64,000 nt of DNA from Rhynchopus euleeides (taxonomy: Eukaryota > Euglenozoa > Diplonemea > Diplonemida > Diplonemidae): positions 930,001 through 994,000 of the forward strand of contig OY723250.1 in NCBI GenBank assembly GCA_963210315.1. The letters are read 5' to 3'. Position numbers and translations under genes: made by a program. Positions 30,621-39,722 of the stretch are shown here, in pieces (within the stretch, counting starts at the first letter, position 1; each line of letters begins with the position of its first letter). The notes under the pieces were generated by a model. That model was not told the DNA's origin and ran no database searches. It was given only the letters and a program-made list of their open reading frames with translations.

Positions 30621-30847
30621 AAAAATTTGGGGTTTTTTGGCCTATTTTTGGCCATTTTCCGCTGCATTTGTTTGATTTTGGGTCGGGAAAGGTATGGCCA
30701 GGAAGTGGGAAAAATTGAGGAAAAAGTCGGAAATTTTCAGGTTTGCCCATATAAACCATGGGTCACAGATTCCGATTTTTGGGTCAGACTCCAAGTTTGA
30801 CACAAGGGAAAATAGGCAAAAACTTTCACCTATTTTTGGTCACCTAA

Positions 30848-30988
30848 GGGGGGGCTTCGCTCCGGGTCACTGACCCAAGCTGACCCAGATTGACCCGGAG
30901 CGAAGCCCCCCATTTTCCTAAGGTGAAAAACCCCAGGGTGACCCAAATTGACCCAAGTTGACCCAAATTGACCCGGAGCGAAGACCCC
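30848..30988. repeat. GGGGGGCTTCGCTCCGGGTC-ended hairpin with TGACCCAAAT repeats
   Basis: ggggggcttcgctccgggtc (30848) pairs with gacccggagcgaagcccccc (30889). Further gacccaaattgacccaagtt repeats lead to a second gacccggagcgaagaccccc ending near 30988. A parallel organisation is seen at 43588-43735 with gtgtca in place of gaccca. Confidence 0.75.
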
Positions 30989-31040
30989 CATTGGATTATA
31001 TTCGCCTGGATTTTACTATTTAATCCACGCCTTTGGGGGT

Positions 31041-31493
31041 TTGTGCTGCAGGGTGCCAGCGAGGGCATCTTGGGTGCATTTCCAGCTTGGCTCGCTGAAA
31101 AATGACGAAGGTTGCCGTAATACCGAAGCGCAAATGCCCCTTGACGTGCTTCGATTGACGTGTTGGCATTGCATGTGCTCAACATCTTCATCCCCGGCAC
31201 AGTCAGGTCCGACCACGACGAGTGGAGGAACTGTGGTCCCGTGTGCGGATCCGCCTGAGCAGTGGTGGCTGACATTCAGTCGCCTTGTGCCGGAGTCCAC
31301 CCTCGCAGGGGTGGGGTGCAGCCCGGGCCGCTGTCCAGCAGGAACAGCCGCACAGGAGCGTATCTTCAGCTGTGTGGGCTGGCAGTCTGAGAAGAGGCGC
31401 AACAGGCTCCAGCCAGAGAAGGTCCATAAGTTGACCATGATCCACTGGCACCGACCTGGTGGTAGGGCCTGGACGCACCTGCAGTGGGATTAA
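31041..31493 (+). pseudogene. hAT-family transposase C-terminal (dimerisation) fragment
   Basis: The C-terminal ~90 residues match the hAT dimerisation domain pattern. DPPEQWW is the D-P-x-x-W-W block. AGTAAQERIFSCVGW corresponds to the A/S-x-S/A-x-E-R-x-F-S core. SEKRRNRLQPEKVHKLTMIH corresponds to the KRNRLxPExxxxL helix. The frame ends in a stop at 31493. The upstream part of the ORF has no visible RNase-H-like catalytic core, so this is a truncated gene or last exon. ggattaaat repeats follow immediately. Family assignment is by motif recognition; whether any full transposase exists nearby cannot be seen. Confidence 0.7.
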
Positions 31494-31560
31494 ATGCTGG
31501 ATTAAATCCTGGATTAAATGGATTAAATGGACTAAATGGATTATATTCCAGGGTTGTTGG

Positions 31561-32398
31561 ATTATTCCCATCCTTGCTGACCCCCCCCCCCTCCCCCCTG
31601 CATAGCCGCACTTTCTCTGTGGGATTGAACCCGGCACCCACCCCCCCCCCCCTCCCAGAACCGAAAAAGCTGCAAAAAACCGAAATTCCGATAAACTTTT
31701 TTCCTTGTGAAACCCACACACACCCTCGCACCCTCACACTCACACACACACACGGCACAACTGCCCAAACGATAACGAATAACCCCTACTGGGATTTACG
31801 AGGGCAAATCGTAATAAGTCCGCTGCAGCCTTTTTGGGAGATGTTGCATTTTTAAGTGAGCGAAGGCATTTTTACTGCCTTCCTTAGGACCTCTGGCAAC
31901 TGTTTCAGATATCCAGGCTCAGACCTGTGGGCCTTCATGACCATCACACCACACAGGGCTGACAGCTGAACCGAATCCACTAGCATATGCTTCTGCCATG
32001 TCACCAGGCCAAGCTGCACGCGCGGCAGTGGCAGCAGATGTCATATATCTGTTCTTGTGATCCCTGTGCGGGACACAGAAGGAACCACCACAGAGAAGCA
32101 AAAAACAAAAACACGAACAATAACTTACAACAAGGTGCCCCGATAGAGGGCAGGCATGATTGGGTCTTTGCAGAGAGGAAAGGGTGCCCAGCCTCGCCCA
32201 GCAGAGTAAGGCGCCAGATCCCCCTCCCGCCCGCCCTGCCTCTCCCCTCCCCCCCCTTCCCCACCTTCTCCGCATTGCAGCGTTCTCACTGATGGCAACG
32301 CCAACCATTGGCGAGGAAATCGCAACGACATGACCCTACCCCCCGTCCCACCTGCAGGTTCATACACACGTGTTGGTCAGTGTTGCCTCCGTGACACC
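31561..32398. other. No gene; upstream flank of coiled-coil gene
   Basis: C runs at 31577 and 31640, and (ac)n-rich sequence near 31720-31755. A ccccgtcccacctgcag acceptor-like site ends at 32357, 41 bp before the next ATG. Confidence 0.5.
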
Positions 32399-34240
32399 AT
32401 GCCAGCCCGCTCCAAACGCCCCCCCGCGAAGAATCGGGGCCAGTCTGGGGATGCGAAGCAGAAGGTCCAGAAGGCAAAGAAGGAACAGAAGGCACAGAAG
32501 CGCAGCCGGAAGCCTACCGCAGCGGCCACTGCCACCGCTGCCGCTACAGTCACCGCCACAGCCACAACCTTGAAGAAGCAGAAGAAGAAGCAGAAGCAGA
32601 ATCAGGCGGAGCAGGTGCAGACCGAGGCGAGATGCCCAGACTACCCGACACCACCCCATCGTGGTCCTGTGACGCCATCACGCAGCGCGACACCGACACC
32701 CGTTCGGACACCACGCACGACACCCCGTGCTGGCCGCACACCCACACCCACGCGACTCGTGGGGACGCCGAGGTGCCTGCTGGATCACCTGGAGGAGTCG
32801 GTGTCCTGCGTCGAGCAGCAGCTGGAGCAGCAGCGGGCGCAGCTGGCGCGCCTCGAAGAGGAGCGTCAGCAGCGGCGTGACGAGGCGGCGAAGCGGAAGG
32901 AGGAGGCACGCCAGCGCAAGCAGGAGTCGAAGGAGCGCAAGGAGGAAGCCCTGAAGAGCCGCGAGGCCCAGCGGCAGCGGATCCTCGACGAGCTGGGCGA
33001 CGAGCAGGCCGAGCTGCAGGAGGAGCTGGACCGCCTCGAGGCCCTTGAGGAGGACACGTTGGAGCGCCTGGAGGGTGCACGCGAGGTGGTGTCGCAGGCA
33101 CGCGACGCGGCGGAGGAGGCAGAGGAGGAGCTGCAGGAGGCGGAGAAGGAGGAGGCGGGCATGATGCAGCGCCTCGAGAGCCTGAAGGCAGAGGTGCTGC
33201 AGGCGGCGGAGCGGCGGAAGGCGGAGGAGGCGCGCATCGCCACAGAGGTTGCGGAGATCGAGAGGCTCACGCGGGAGTGCATACAGAAGCATACCACAGA
33301 TGCAGAGCAGCTCTACGCCGACACCACGCCGTGGGTGCTGGAGCAGGAGGGCGCAATACGCTCTCGCTGGATCACCACACACAGCGATGAGCTTTCCCTG
33401 ATGCAGGAGCGTGCAGAGATTGACAAACAGATTGTGGTGCTGAGGGTGCAGGTGTACAGCCTGACAGCATCCTATGCGCAGCGGCACTCCGTGCTGAAGG
33501 CAGGGAAGACCAAGAGCATCAGCATGCTTAACTTCTTCGCCGGTGATGGGGGTGACAGCTCCGATGACGAGGCAGCGTTGGCTTCGGCGATATCCGTGCC
33601 TGCGGTGACTCCCGCGCGCACGGTGCAGGCTCATGTTGATACCAAGGCCACACCGCTCTCCACCGTGCGCCGCAGTAGCTTGTTGGGGCGCAGGTCTGCT
33701 GAGTACTCTCCTGGCTCCGTCCTCTCTGGCGTCTTCTCCAGCCCCAACCGCACACCACACTCTCAGCGGAAGAATATGGAGTCCTTGGACCAGGCGTCGC
33801 TGACGTCGTCTAACTCAGCGAATGAGCTGGAGGAGCTGATGCAGACACTGAGCAGGGCGACGCGTGGGCGTGGGTCTCGGCATCTGTTGGCAAAGCGGAA
33901 GCGGGAGAGGCGGTCGTCTCTGCAGGAGCTTGATTTGATGTCCCCGCCGCGCATCAACATGCGGCGGTTGGAGGCGAAGGCCACGACGCCTGTGCAGCAA
34001 CACAAGAGGGCGCGGACGTCGCTGGCGGAAGAAGACAAGCTCTCCCTGGAACCCGGGCCCGACCTGGATGTGCCCATGATCACCGTCAAGCCTGTGGCGC
34101 GGGTCAGCGGTGTCCTGAAGAACACAGCAGCGCGCAACTCCCGCCCCAAGCAGACCGTGCGATTCGATGCCACAGCTGATGCCACCAAGACACGCTTCTC
34201 AAAAGAATCTGACTTCCAGCTCGAATTTGAGCCCGTCTGA
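32399..34240 (+). CDS. Long coiled-coil protein, 613 aa, unknown
   Basis: I do not recognise a family. The N-terminus is very basic (KAKKEQKAQKRSRKP), then Ala/Thr-rich (residues ~40-60), then Thr/Pro/Arg-rich to ~115. Residues ~118-300 are an almost unbroken Glu/Arg/Lys heptad coiled coil (EEERQQRRDEAAKRKEEARQ through TEVAEIERLTREC), followed by a second helical block (~320-380). The C-terminal third is disordered and Ser/Arg-rich with SP/TP sites (YSPGSVL, LMSPPRINMRR), closing with PKQTVRFDA, a K-x-V-x-F-like motif of the kind that docks PP1. This suggests a nuclear or cytoskeletal structural protein; that is inference. The start at 32399 follows an AG acceptor-like site. The frame is open upstream to 32330. 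No introns are needed. Confidence 0.75.
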   Translation: MPARSKRPPAKNRGQSGDAKQKVQKAKKEQKAQKRSRKPTAAATATAAATVTATATTLKKQKKKQKQNQAEQVQTEARCPDYPTPPHRGPVTPSRSATPTPVRTPRTTPRAGRTPTPTRLVGTPRCLLDHLEESVSCVEQQLEQQRAQLARLEEERQQRRDEAAKRKEEARQRKQESKERKEEALKSREAQRQRILDELGDEQAELQEELDRLEALEEDTLERLEGAREVVSQARDAAEEAEEELQEAEKEEAGMMQRLESLKAEVLQAAERRKAEEARIATEVAEIERLTRECIQKHTTDAEQLYADTTPWVLEQEGAIRSRWITTHSDELSLMQERAEIDKQIVVLRVQVYSLTASYAQRHSVLKAGKTKSISMLNFFAGDGGDSSDDEAALASAISVPAVTPARTVQAHVDTKATPLSTVRRSSLLGRRSAEYSPGSVLSGVFSSPNRTPHSQRKNMESLDQASLTSSNSANELEELMQTLSRATRGRGSRHLLAKRKRERRSSLQELDLMSPPRINMRRLEAKATTPVQQHKRARTSLAEEDKLSLEPGPDLDVPMITVKPVARVSGVLKNTAARNSRPKQTVRFDATADATKTRFSKESDFQLEFEPV

Positions 34241-34394
34241 TGGCCGTCTCAACATGTATGAAGGTGGGTGATTCACGGAAGGACACCTCATGCTGCCGCC
34301 TTTGAGCCCCGGACCGAGCATGTGCCAGGCCAGACCTCTGCTGTGCATGCCGAGGAAGAAGACCGGTCTCGTTTCCCTCCCCTCCCCTGCAGAC

Positions 34395-34465
34395 TGCAAA
34401 AAGGACTAACCTTGCAAGAAGGTGCTGGGAGACTTGCTTTTCCATTCACTCTCGACGATCAATCC
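34395..34465 (+). repeat. Repeat family E, copy 2
   Basis: aaaggactaaccttgcaaga, aggtgctgggagacttgctt and ttccattcactctcgacgat, lacking the 5' half of the 8.3 kb copy. Confidence 0.85.
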
Positions 34466-35596
34466 CCCCCTGCAGATCTAGCCATAGTGCTCGGTACATC
34501 TGAGCACAGTGTTATAAGTATTCAAACCCGTTTTCAAGTCGATGTGTTGGGGGTTGTGGTGGTATCAGCGCCACCCCCCCTTGTACTCTAGAGTTCGCAA
34601 GCCAGCCATATGTCTGGCTGGCTTGCCCCCCACCCACCCCCCCGCCACTTCTTCCGCGCCTCACCCGAACAGCGGTGCTCAAAGTGTTCACACGACAACC
34701 GTATCTCCTCTCCACTGGTGTTGCTACCCCCCTGTGTGTTCTGCTTTTGAGTCACACCCCCGTCACATATCTCTGTGCCACGATCGGGTTTCTGTCCAAC
34801 CCAAGGTAGGTGTCGGGTCAGAGTGGCTGCCAATGCAGTGGTGCCGGTGCCGCCTGCCCAGGCGCAGCCCTCTGACAGCACAAGCCACAGAGGGCTGGAT
34901 GCTGGGCCGGTGAGCAAGCTGATCCCGTCGTCTCTGCTCTGTGATGCCCAGCTTTGCACGTATGGTTATCGCATTGTAAAGAGGGCAGGCAGCAGTGTGC
35001 GGAGGCAGCAAACGTTGCCATCATGCGAAAACTGGAAAAGAGCAACAGTTTCTATTTTCTATTTTCTTCAGACCCCTCTCCCAAAGGAACCATCTCCTTC
35101 CGCGTTTGATAATCTGGGGAGCGGTTCTGGTATGAAGTCTTGCCCATCCCCCCCACCACCCTATTAGATTCCCCTCCCCTCCTGACCCCACTCCCCCCCA
35201 ATGAAAAGTAGAAAGGACAATATCCGAGGTGTACACCATGCTAAATTAGTATTATTTTTGTGTCAAAACACTGCAGCAGCTGAGCAGGCAGACAGCTGGC
35301 AACGCCCAGAGCCTCATCGGGACTCCCTTGATGCGGCCCTATATACCCCTCAGACCCCACCGAGTGTGGGGAATGTACAGCAGCCAGGGGAGAGCAAGGA
35401 AAAAAACCTGTCAGCAGGGAGCAGAACAAACGGAGAAGAACGTTTTCAGAAAGATGAGATGCCGCCCGGCCCATCCACCCTACCCACTCCACCTGAGCCT
35501 CGAATGTGTTTGATATTGCAAGGTGCAAGGTGTTTTTTGCAGACCATTTATTAGACACCCCACCCCACCCAGAACGAACGGCACGGAGACATCATC
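34466..35596. other. No gene seen; upstream flank of prefoldin gene
   Basis: C-rich runs (34576, 34626-34642) and unassigned sequence. caccccaccccacccag ends at 35572, 24 bp before the prefoldin ATG. Confidence 0.45.
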
Positions 35597-36022
35597 ATGA
35601 GCGGGGACGCGGCAGAGAAGAAGGAGGAGCTGACGCCTGAGCAGGTGCAGATGAAGTACAGCTACCTCAAGCAGGAGTACGACCAGATCGCGATGAAGAT
35701 CGCGGAGATCGACAACGACAAGCACGAGCACCAGCTGGTGCTGAAGGCCCTGGAGCCCCTGGAGACCACACGGAAATGCTACCGTTCCATCGGCGGTGTG
35801 CTTGTGGAGCGTACCTCGGAGCAGGTTCTGCCGACCATCAAGGACTCCATCACCAAGCTGGAGGAGGTGGTGCAGAAGCTGAACGCGCAGGCCGCCACGA
35901 AGCAGAAGGAGATCCAGGAGTTCATCGAGAAGCACAACGTCTCCGCTCGCCAGGTCGCAACCGAGGCGCAACAGGAGAAGCCCGAGGAGAAGAAGGAGAA
36001 GACAACCGGTGTCCTCGCCTAA
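35597..36022 (+). CDS. PFDN2: Prefoldin subunit 2 (beta-type)
   Basis: Subunit of the cytosolic heterohexameric prefoldin chaperone, which hands unfolded actin and tubulin to the chaperonin CCT/TRiC. A complete single-exon 141-residue protein, as expected for the family. It has an N-terminal helix (EQVQMKYSYLKQEYDQIAMK), the beta-type hairpin signature ETTRKCYRSIGGVLVER, then SEQVLPTIKDSITKLEEVVQ and a second helix ending FIEKHNVSARQV. These match eukaryotic PFD2 block by block (TRKCYRMVGGVLVERT, VLPAL, EKHN). The tail is Glu/Lys-rich (EKPEEKKEKTTG), longer than usual. A pyrimidine tract with AG precedes the start. Confidence 0.95.
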   Translation: MSGDAAEKKEELTPEQVQMKYSYLKQEYDQIAMKIAEIDNDKHEHQLVLKALEPLETTRKCYRSIGGVLVERTSEQVLPTIKDSITKLEEVVQKLNAQAATKQKEIQEFIEKHNVSARQVATEAQQEKPEEKKEKTTGVLA

Positions 36023-37018
36023 GCGGGTGCACGGCGCGATGCTCTCCCTGCCGGAGAATGCAACGAAGGTGGGGTGACTTCAGCAGAACACAGCGAGACG
36101 GGGCAAGACAAGGCGGGGTTGGGGAGGGGGAGTGCTGTTATTGTGATGTGTGTGGTCTGCACCCCTCATCTTGCGGTCGGCTCGCCAGCGGCCTGGATGT
36201 GTTCTGAAACCCCCCCCCGCCCATCCCCCCCAGCAGTACGTTTTTTTTCTCAGACAACAGCGGAAAGTTATGTTATGCGTGGATTGGTCCCGTGGCTCAA
36301 TTTCGGCCAGTGATCACATGCGCTTTCAAAAGAAAACCCCTGCGTTTTATTTGTGTGTATGTGATCAGCAGCATGGGGAATGGGGAATGGGGAATGGGGA
36401 GGGGTAGGGGATGAGGAAAGTGCATCAGGGGTGGGATCGGGGGGTGCCTGTCCTGGGCTAGGCCACGGCTTCTCTTGTCCGTGGGGTGTGTGGGGGGCAT
36501 GGCTGTGCTATCCCCACCCCCGCTTTCCCACACACCAAGCCATGCATGCGGGGCAGCATGGGCAGTGTGCCTTGCCCGTATTATTATTGCGGAAACGATT
36601 CATCACCGCTGCTTCTCTCCCCCTCCCCCCTTTTTCCTGTTCCCAAAAAGTCACTAGCTTAGATTAACCATCCCTGCGAAGTGTGCTGGGCAACGCTTTG
36701 TCCAGCAGAGTTGAAACGTGGAGGAGGAGGGAGCAAAAGAGGGGGCTATTGGAGTGCTGGCCGCACTTCTCCGAAGCCCTGTGCGCACTGGTGCTGACTG
36801 CACAGTTCAGTTGAAAGTCACAAACCAGGAGGGATTGAGATCAAAACCAAAAGGCAACAAAAAAAAGAGCAGCACGGTCTCCACCGTCTTCTGCATGATG
36901 CAACGGTGCCCTAGCTGCCTCCTCTCGGACAACCAATCCTCATCCCGCCGTGACTTTCGTTTCAGCATTCGCAGAACATTGCATCGGTTGACCCCCCCCC
37001 CCCACCCCCCCTGAGTGT
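36023..37018. other. No gene seen
   Basis: 3' flank of PFDN2. (ggggaat)n-like short tandem at 36373-36405. C run at 36990-37002. Confidence 0.5.
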
Positions 37019-37068
37019 GTTGCAGGGGGAGATCATTCTTGAAATTCCTTCTACTGCTACTTCACTGT
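37019..37068 (+). repeat. Repeat family G, copy 1
   Basis: caggggg, gagatcattcttgaaattcc, ttctactgctacttcactg. Other copies at 38706-38755, 39293-39340 and 41679-41725 share ggagatcatycttgtgctyc, cttctacttctatttcac. Confidence 0.75.
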
Positions 37069-37112
37069 CCTGCTGGCGCCCTTGTGGCCGCAACGCTCCG
37101 AAGCTGAATGCA

Positions 37113-37300
37113 GAAGAGTAGTGGTGGTGGTGCTGGTGGTGGTAGTGATAGTAGGGTTGGTGGCAACACAACGAAGTATCTAGCAAAACCCAATCCAGAG
37201 AAGGGGGCTATACGTGAGTGTCTTGTGTGTCTGTGTGCGCAAGGAGGGGGAGGGAGGGTTGGTGGTAGTGGTGGTGGTGGTGGTGGGGGGGGGGTGATGG
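37113..37300. repeat. GGT/GTG-rich low-complexity
   Basis: Two (ggt)n-like clusters at 37118-37150 and 37257-37295, the second ending in a G run. Confidence 0.8.
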
Positions 37301-37409
37301 TGCTGAGCCATGAAGGAGTATGAGACGACGGGAAGGTGGCGAACAAAAAAATGCGCCTGCCCGGGTCGAAAACCCCCTCCCCACACACACCCCCCCCCCC
37401 CCTGCTCTT

Positions 37410-37471
37410 CAAGGACTAACATTGCGAGAAGGTGCTGGGAGATTTACTTTTCCATTCCCTCTCGACGATCA
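37410..37471 (+). repeat. Repeat family E, copy 3
   Basis: caaggactaacattgcgaga, aggtgctgggagatttactt, ttccattccctctcgacgat, between two C runs. It lies about 140 bp before the HAD gene ATG. Confidence 0.85.
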
Positions 37472-37606
37472 AACCCCCCCCCTGCTCTCCCCCCCCGCCG
37501 CCACACCGCCACATTGCCGCAGTGTTGTGGCCTGCCTTTTGTCGACATTGCCCCCCCCCCACCCCCCCCCCCTCTTCCCCTATTTTTTCCCACAGGGGGT
37601 GTTCTG

Positions 37607-38359
37607 ATGAACCGTCCCCCCACACACAGCCGCGCGGTGCGCGCCATCCTATCCTCCGGGCTCGCCGCATTGCGGGCTACCCCTAACCTCACCTCGACCG
37701 CCTTCCAACCATCCTCTGGCTGCTGCCATGCCGTCGGGCGGCAGATCCGTGCAGCCTCCTTATCCCCACCTCCAGATGCCGTGATGCGGAGGGCGGTGGA
37801 GAACCGGATGCGCGAGCGGGCTAGAGACAGGGTGTTCTCGGCTTTGCCTCCTCCCGCAAAGGGGTACCGGTTGTACTGCGATCTTGACGGGGTCTTGGCA
37901 GATTTCGAGTCATCTGCACGAGACCACATAGTGGATATGGCCAAGCTGAGGAGCAATCCCGCCGAAAGCTGGAAGAAGCTGGAGGAGCAGGAGGGATTCT
38001 TCGCGAACCTGCCCTGGATGCCTGGGGGCCGGGAGCTGTGGGCAGGCATCAGCTTCCACAACCCTATCATCCTGACGGGTCTCCCCCGCGGGACGTGGGC
38101 TGCGCCTCAGAAGCGTGCATGGTGCGAGCAGCATCTGACGCCGTCCACCGATGTCATCACATGCATGCGCCACGAGAAGGCGCAGCTCTCCATCTACGGG
38201 AATATCCTGATCGATGACGACAAAAAGACATGCTTGGAGTGGGAGAAATACGGTGGGCATGCCATACTGCACACCGCTCCCAATATCGAGCACACTCTGA
38301 AGCATCTCCGGACCATTATTGGTAGCCTGGAAGATGCAAACAAACCCCGGGAGAGGTGA
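37607..38359 (+). CDS. HAD-superfamily 5'(3')-deoxyribonucleotidase-like protein, 250 aa
   Basis: Probable phosphatase removing phosphate from (deoxy)nucleoside monophosphates. HAD motifs are in order: motif I YCDLDGVLADF (D92-x-D94 nucleophile and acid/base), motif II IILTGLP (T157), a Lys in HEKAQL (K191) as motif III candidate, and motif IV NILIDDDKKTC (D203-D205) for magnesium. EWEKYGGHAILH follows as the usual final strand. Residues 1-60 are Arg/Ala/Ser-rich with almost no acids (SRAVRAILSSGLAALRATPN), a plausible mitochondrial or plastid transit peptide. The catalytic part (~90-250) is the size of NT5C/NT5M. The ATG at 37607 follows a ttttttcccacag acceptor by 11 bp. The open frame extends upstream through C runs and repeat E, which I exclude. 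The substrate is inferred; other HAD hydrolases are possible. Confidence 0.72.
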   Translation: MNRPPTHSRAVRAILSSGLAALRATPNLTSTAFQPSSGCCHAVGRQIRAASLSPPPDAVMRRAVENRMRERARDRVFSALPPPAKGYRLYCDLDGVLADFESSARDHIVDMAKLRSNPAESWKKLEEQEGFFANLPWMPGGRELWAGISFHNPIILTGLPRGTWAAPQKRAWCEQHLTPSTDVITCMRHEKAQLSIYGNILIDDDKKTCLEWEKYGGHAILHTAPNIEHTLKHLRTIIGSLEDANKPRER

Positions 38360-38800
38360 TGCTGTTGCTGGATGTCCTGTAGCCGGGAAGAGAGAACGAG
38401 AGACAGAGAGAGGCTAGCGTGTGGATGTGCTGGCCTGGAGTGTATGATGTGCTGCTCTGCCCCTGCCAAAGGGGTCGGCGCTTTCGAAAGCGATCTGCCC
38501 GTATCATGTGGGTGTGGTGTTGGTCCCCATCTCGTGCGACAGGCAAGAATTATCTTCGAAGGACCCTGCCTGTGGCCTGGCGGGAGTGTTCGCAAGGATC
38601 CTCACGGTGTAATATCTCCCGAGTTGTCCCAGCCCGAACTGACAGAATAGAGAAGATATCTGCGGAAAGGAGCCAATGGCTTCAGGAACCCCCCCCCCCC
38701 CCCGCCTGAGGGAGATCATTCTTGTGCTCCCTTCTACCTCTATTTCACTACCCCCCCCCCCCCCCGCCACACCACCACCCCCATTTCCCCCTCCCCCCTC
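38360..38800 (+). repeat. Intergenic: C runs and repeat G copy 2 (38706-38755)
   Basis: C runs at 38687-38703 and 38750-38765 bracket repeat G (ggagatcattcttgtgctcc, cttctacctctatttcact). No gene. Confidence 0.7.
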
Positions 38801-38905
38801 GTACAACATATCTGGTGTAGTGACTACAAAAAGGACTAACATTGCGAGAAGGTGCTGGGAGATTTACTTTTCCATTCACTAGCTCTAGTGAGTCTCGACG
38901 ATCAA
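38801..38905 (+). repeat. Repeat family E, copy 4, with palindromic insertion
   Basis: Full-length with the 5' half (acaacatatctggtgtagtg). Relative to the other copies it carries 13 extra bases after cattcac, creating the palindrome-like ctagctctagtgag. Confidence 0.85.
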
Positions 38906-39155
38906 TCCCCCCTCCCCCCTCTCTCCCTTAAGAAACTGCGTAGTAGATATACCCCGCTACGAAACACACCTGCTTTCCCTTCCCCTCCTTCCCTTCCGCC
39001 ATTTATTCGTACAAAAAAACAACGATACAGGGCACAAAGTATATGGTGTCAAGGAGAGACTACGTATTACGGACAGACACCTGGTTGTGTTTTAGTGATA
39101 CTGTATTGCGGTCCACCCACCAAGCCACTGACAGACAACTGCTACACACCCTCCC

Positions 39156-39550
39156 GTTGTGCATTGATCTGCCTTGTACAGCATATCTGGTGTAGTGACT
39201 ACAAAAAGGACTAACATTGCGAGAAGGTGCTGGGAGATTTACTTTTCCATTCCCTCTCGACGATCAAATCCCCCCTCTCTCCCTTGCCAGTGAAGGGAGA
39301 TCATCCTTGTGCTTCCTCTATTTCTATTTTTACTAGTTACGAGCGACGAAGCGTAGCGAAGTCGCGAAGTAACGAAGGAAATTGTACGACTGAAGCTTTT
39401 GGATTAGCACCTCCCATGCCATTTCACAGGGCCTCAACACAGCCTTGAGACAGCAAGTGTGCGCTCAACAAAAAGTAATCCGGAACTGTTTTCCCACAGT
39501 TGCTGGACAGGGTGTCTGTAATAAAGCGAAAGGAGTACGATTTCTGCTTC
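39156..39550 (+). repeat. Repeat chain E-G-F upstream of the P450 gene
   Basis: Repeat E copy 5 (39156-39268), repeat G copy 3 (39293-39335) and repeat F copy 3 (39335-39550) lie head-to-tail, all in the + orientation. F here is the cleanest copy: gttacgagcgacgaagcgta, gcgaagtcgcgaagtaacga, tacgactgaagcttttggat, tagcacctcccatgccattt, cacagggcctcaacacagcc. The chain may be one larger element of which other sites keep pieces. Confidence 0.8.
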
Positions 39551-39722
39551 TTCTTCACTGTCGATGAACCTTCACCTACCCCATGACACCCCACTTCCTC
39601 ATCACACTTGCGACAGGCGGCGACGGGCGGACCACACTCCCACTACACACCGCCAGCTGAGGGTGTTCTCTTTCCCCCCCCCCCCCAGGCCATCCCATCC
39701 CCTGCCGCCTCATCTCATTCCT

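Larger units (their letters stand above)
28895..31560. mobile_element. Composite inverted-repeat region containing hAT remnant
   Basis: The left end (ctggattatattcatggatt, aaatggggg(tcttcgctcc)) is mirrored at 30973-31028 (ggagcgaagacccccattgg, attatattcgcctggatttt). A further cluster of ggattaaat/ggattatatt units lies at 31486-31560. The region holds a hAT transposase C-terminal fragment (31041-31493), a degenerate repeat D (29590), cGAAg hairpins (30567-30620) and gacccaaattgaccc repeats (30850-30980). 28945-29100 matches 50180-50310 inverted (aactggacccaactccccac). I read it as nested, decayed DNA transposons. Confidence 0.5.

Noticed and set aside
32678-33760. 360-codon ORF antisense to the coiled-coil gene
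   Set aside because: A Leu/Arg-rich mirror of Glu/Gln/Lys heptads, typical of coiled-coil antisense.
37310-37606. N-terminal extension of the HAD protein to 349 aa
   Set aside because: It would translate repeat E and two poly-C runs as protein. The ATG at 37607 after a clear acceptor is preferable.
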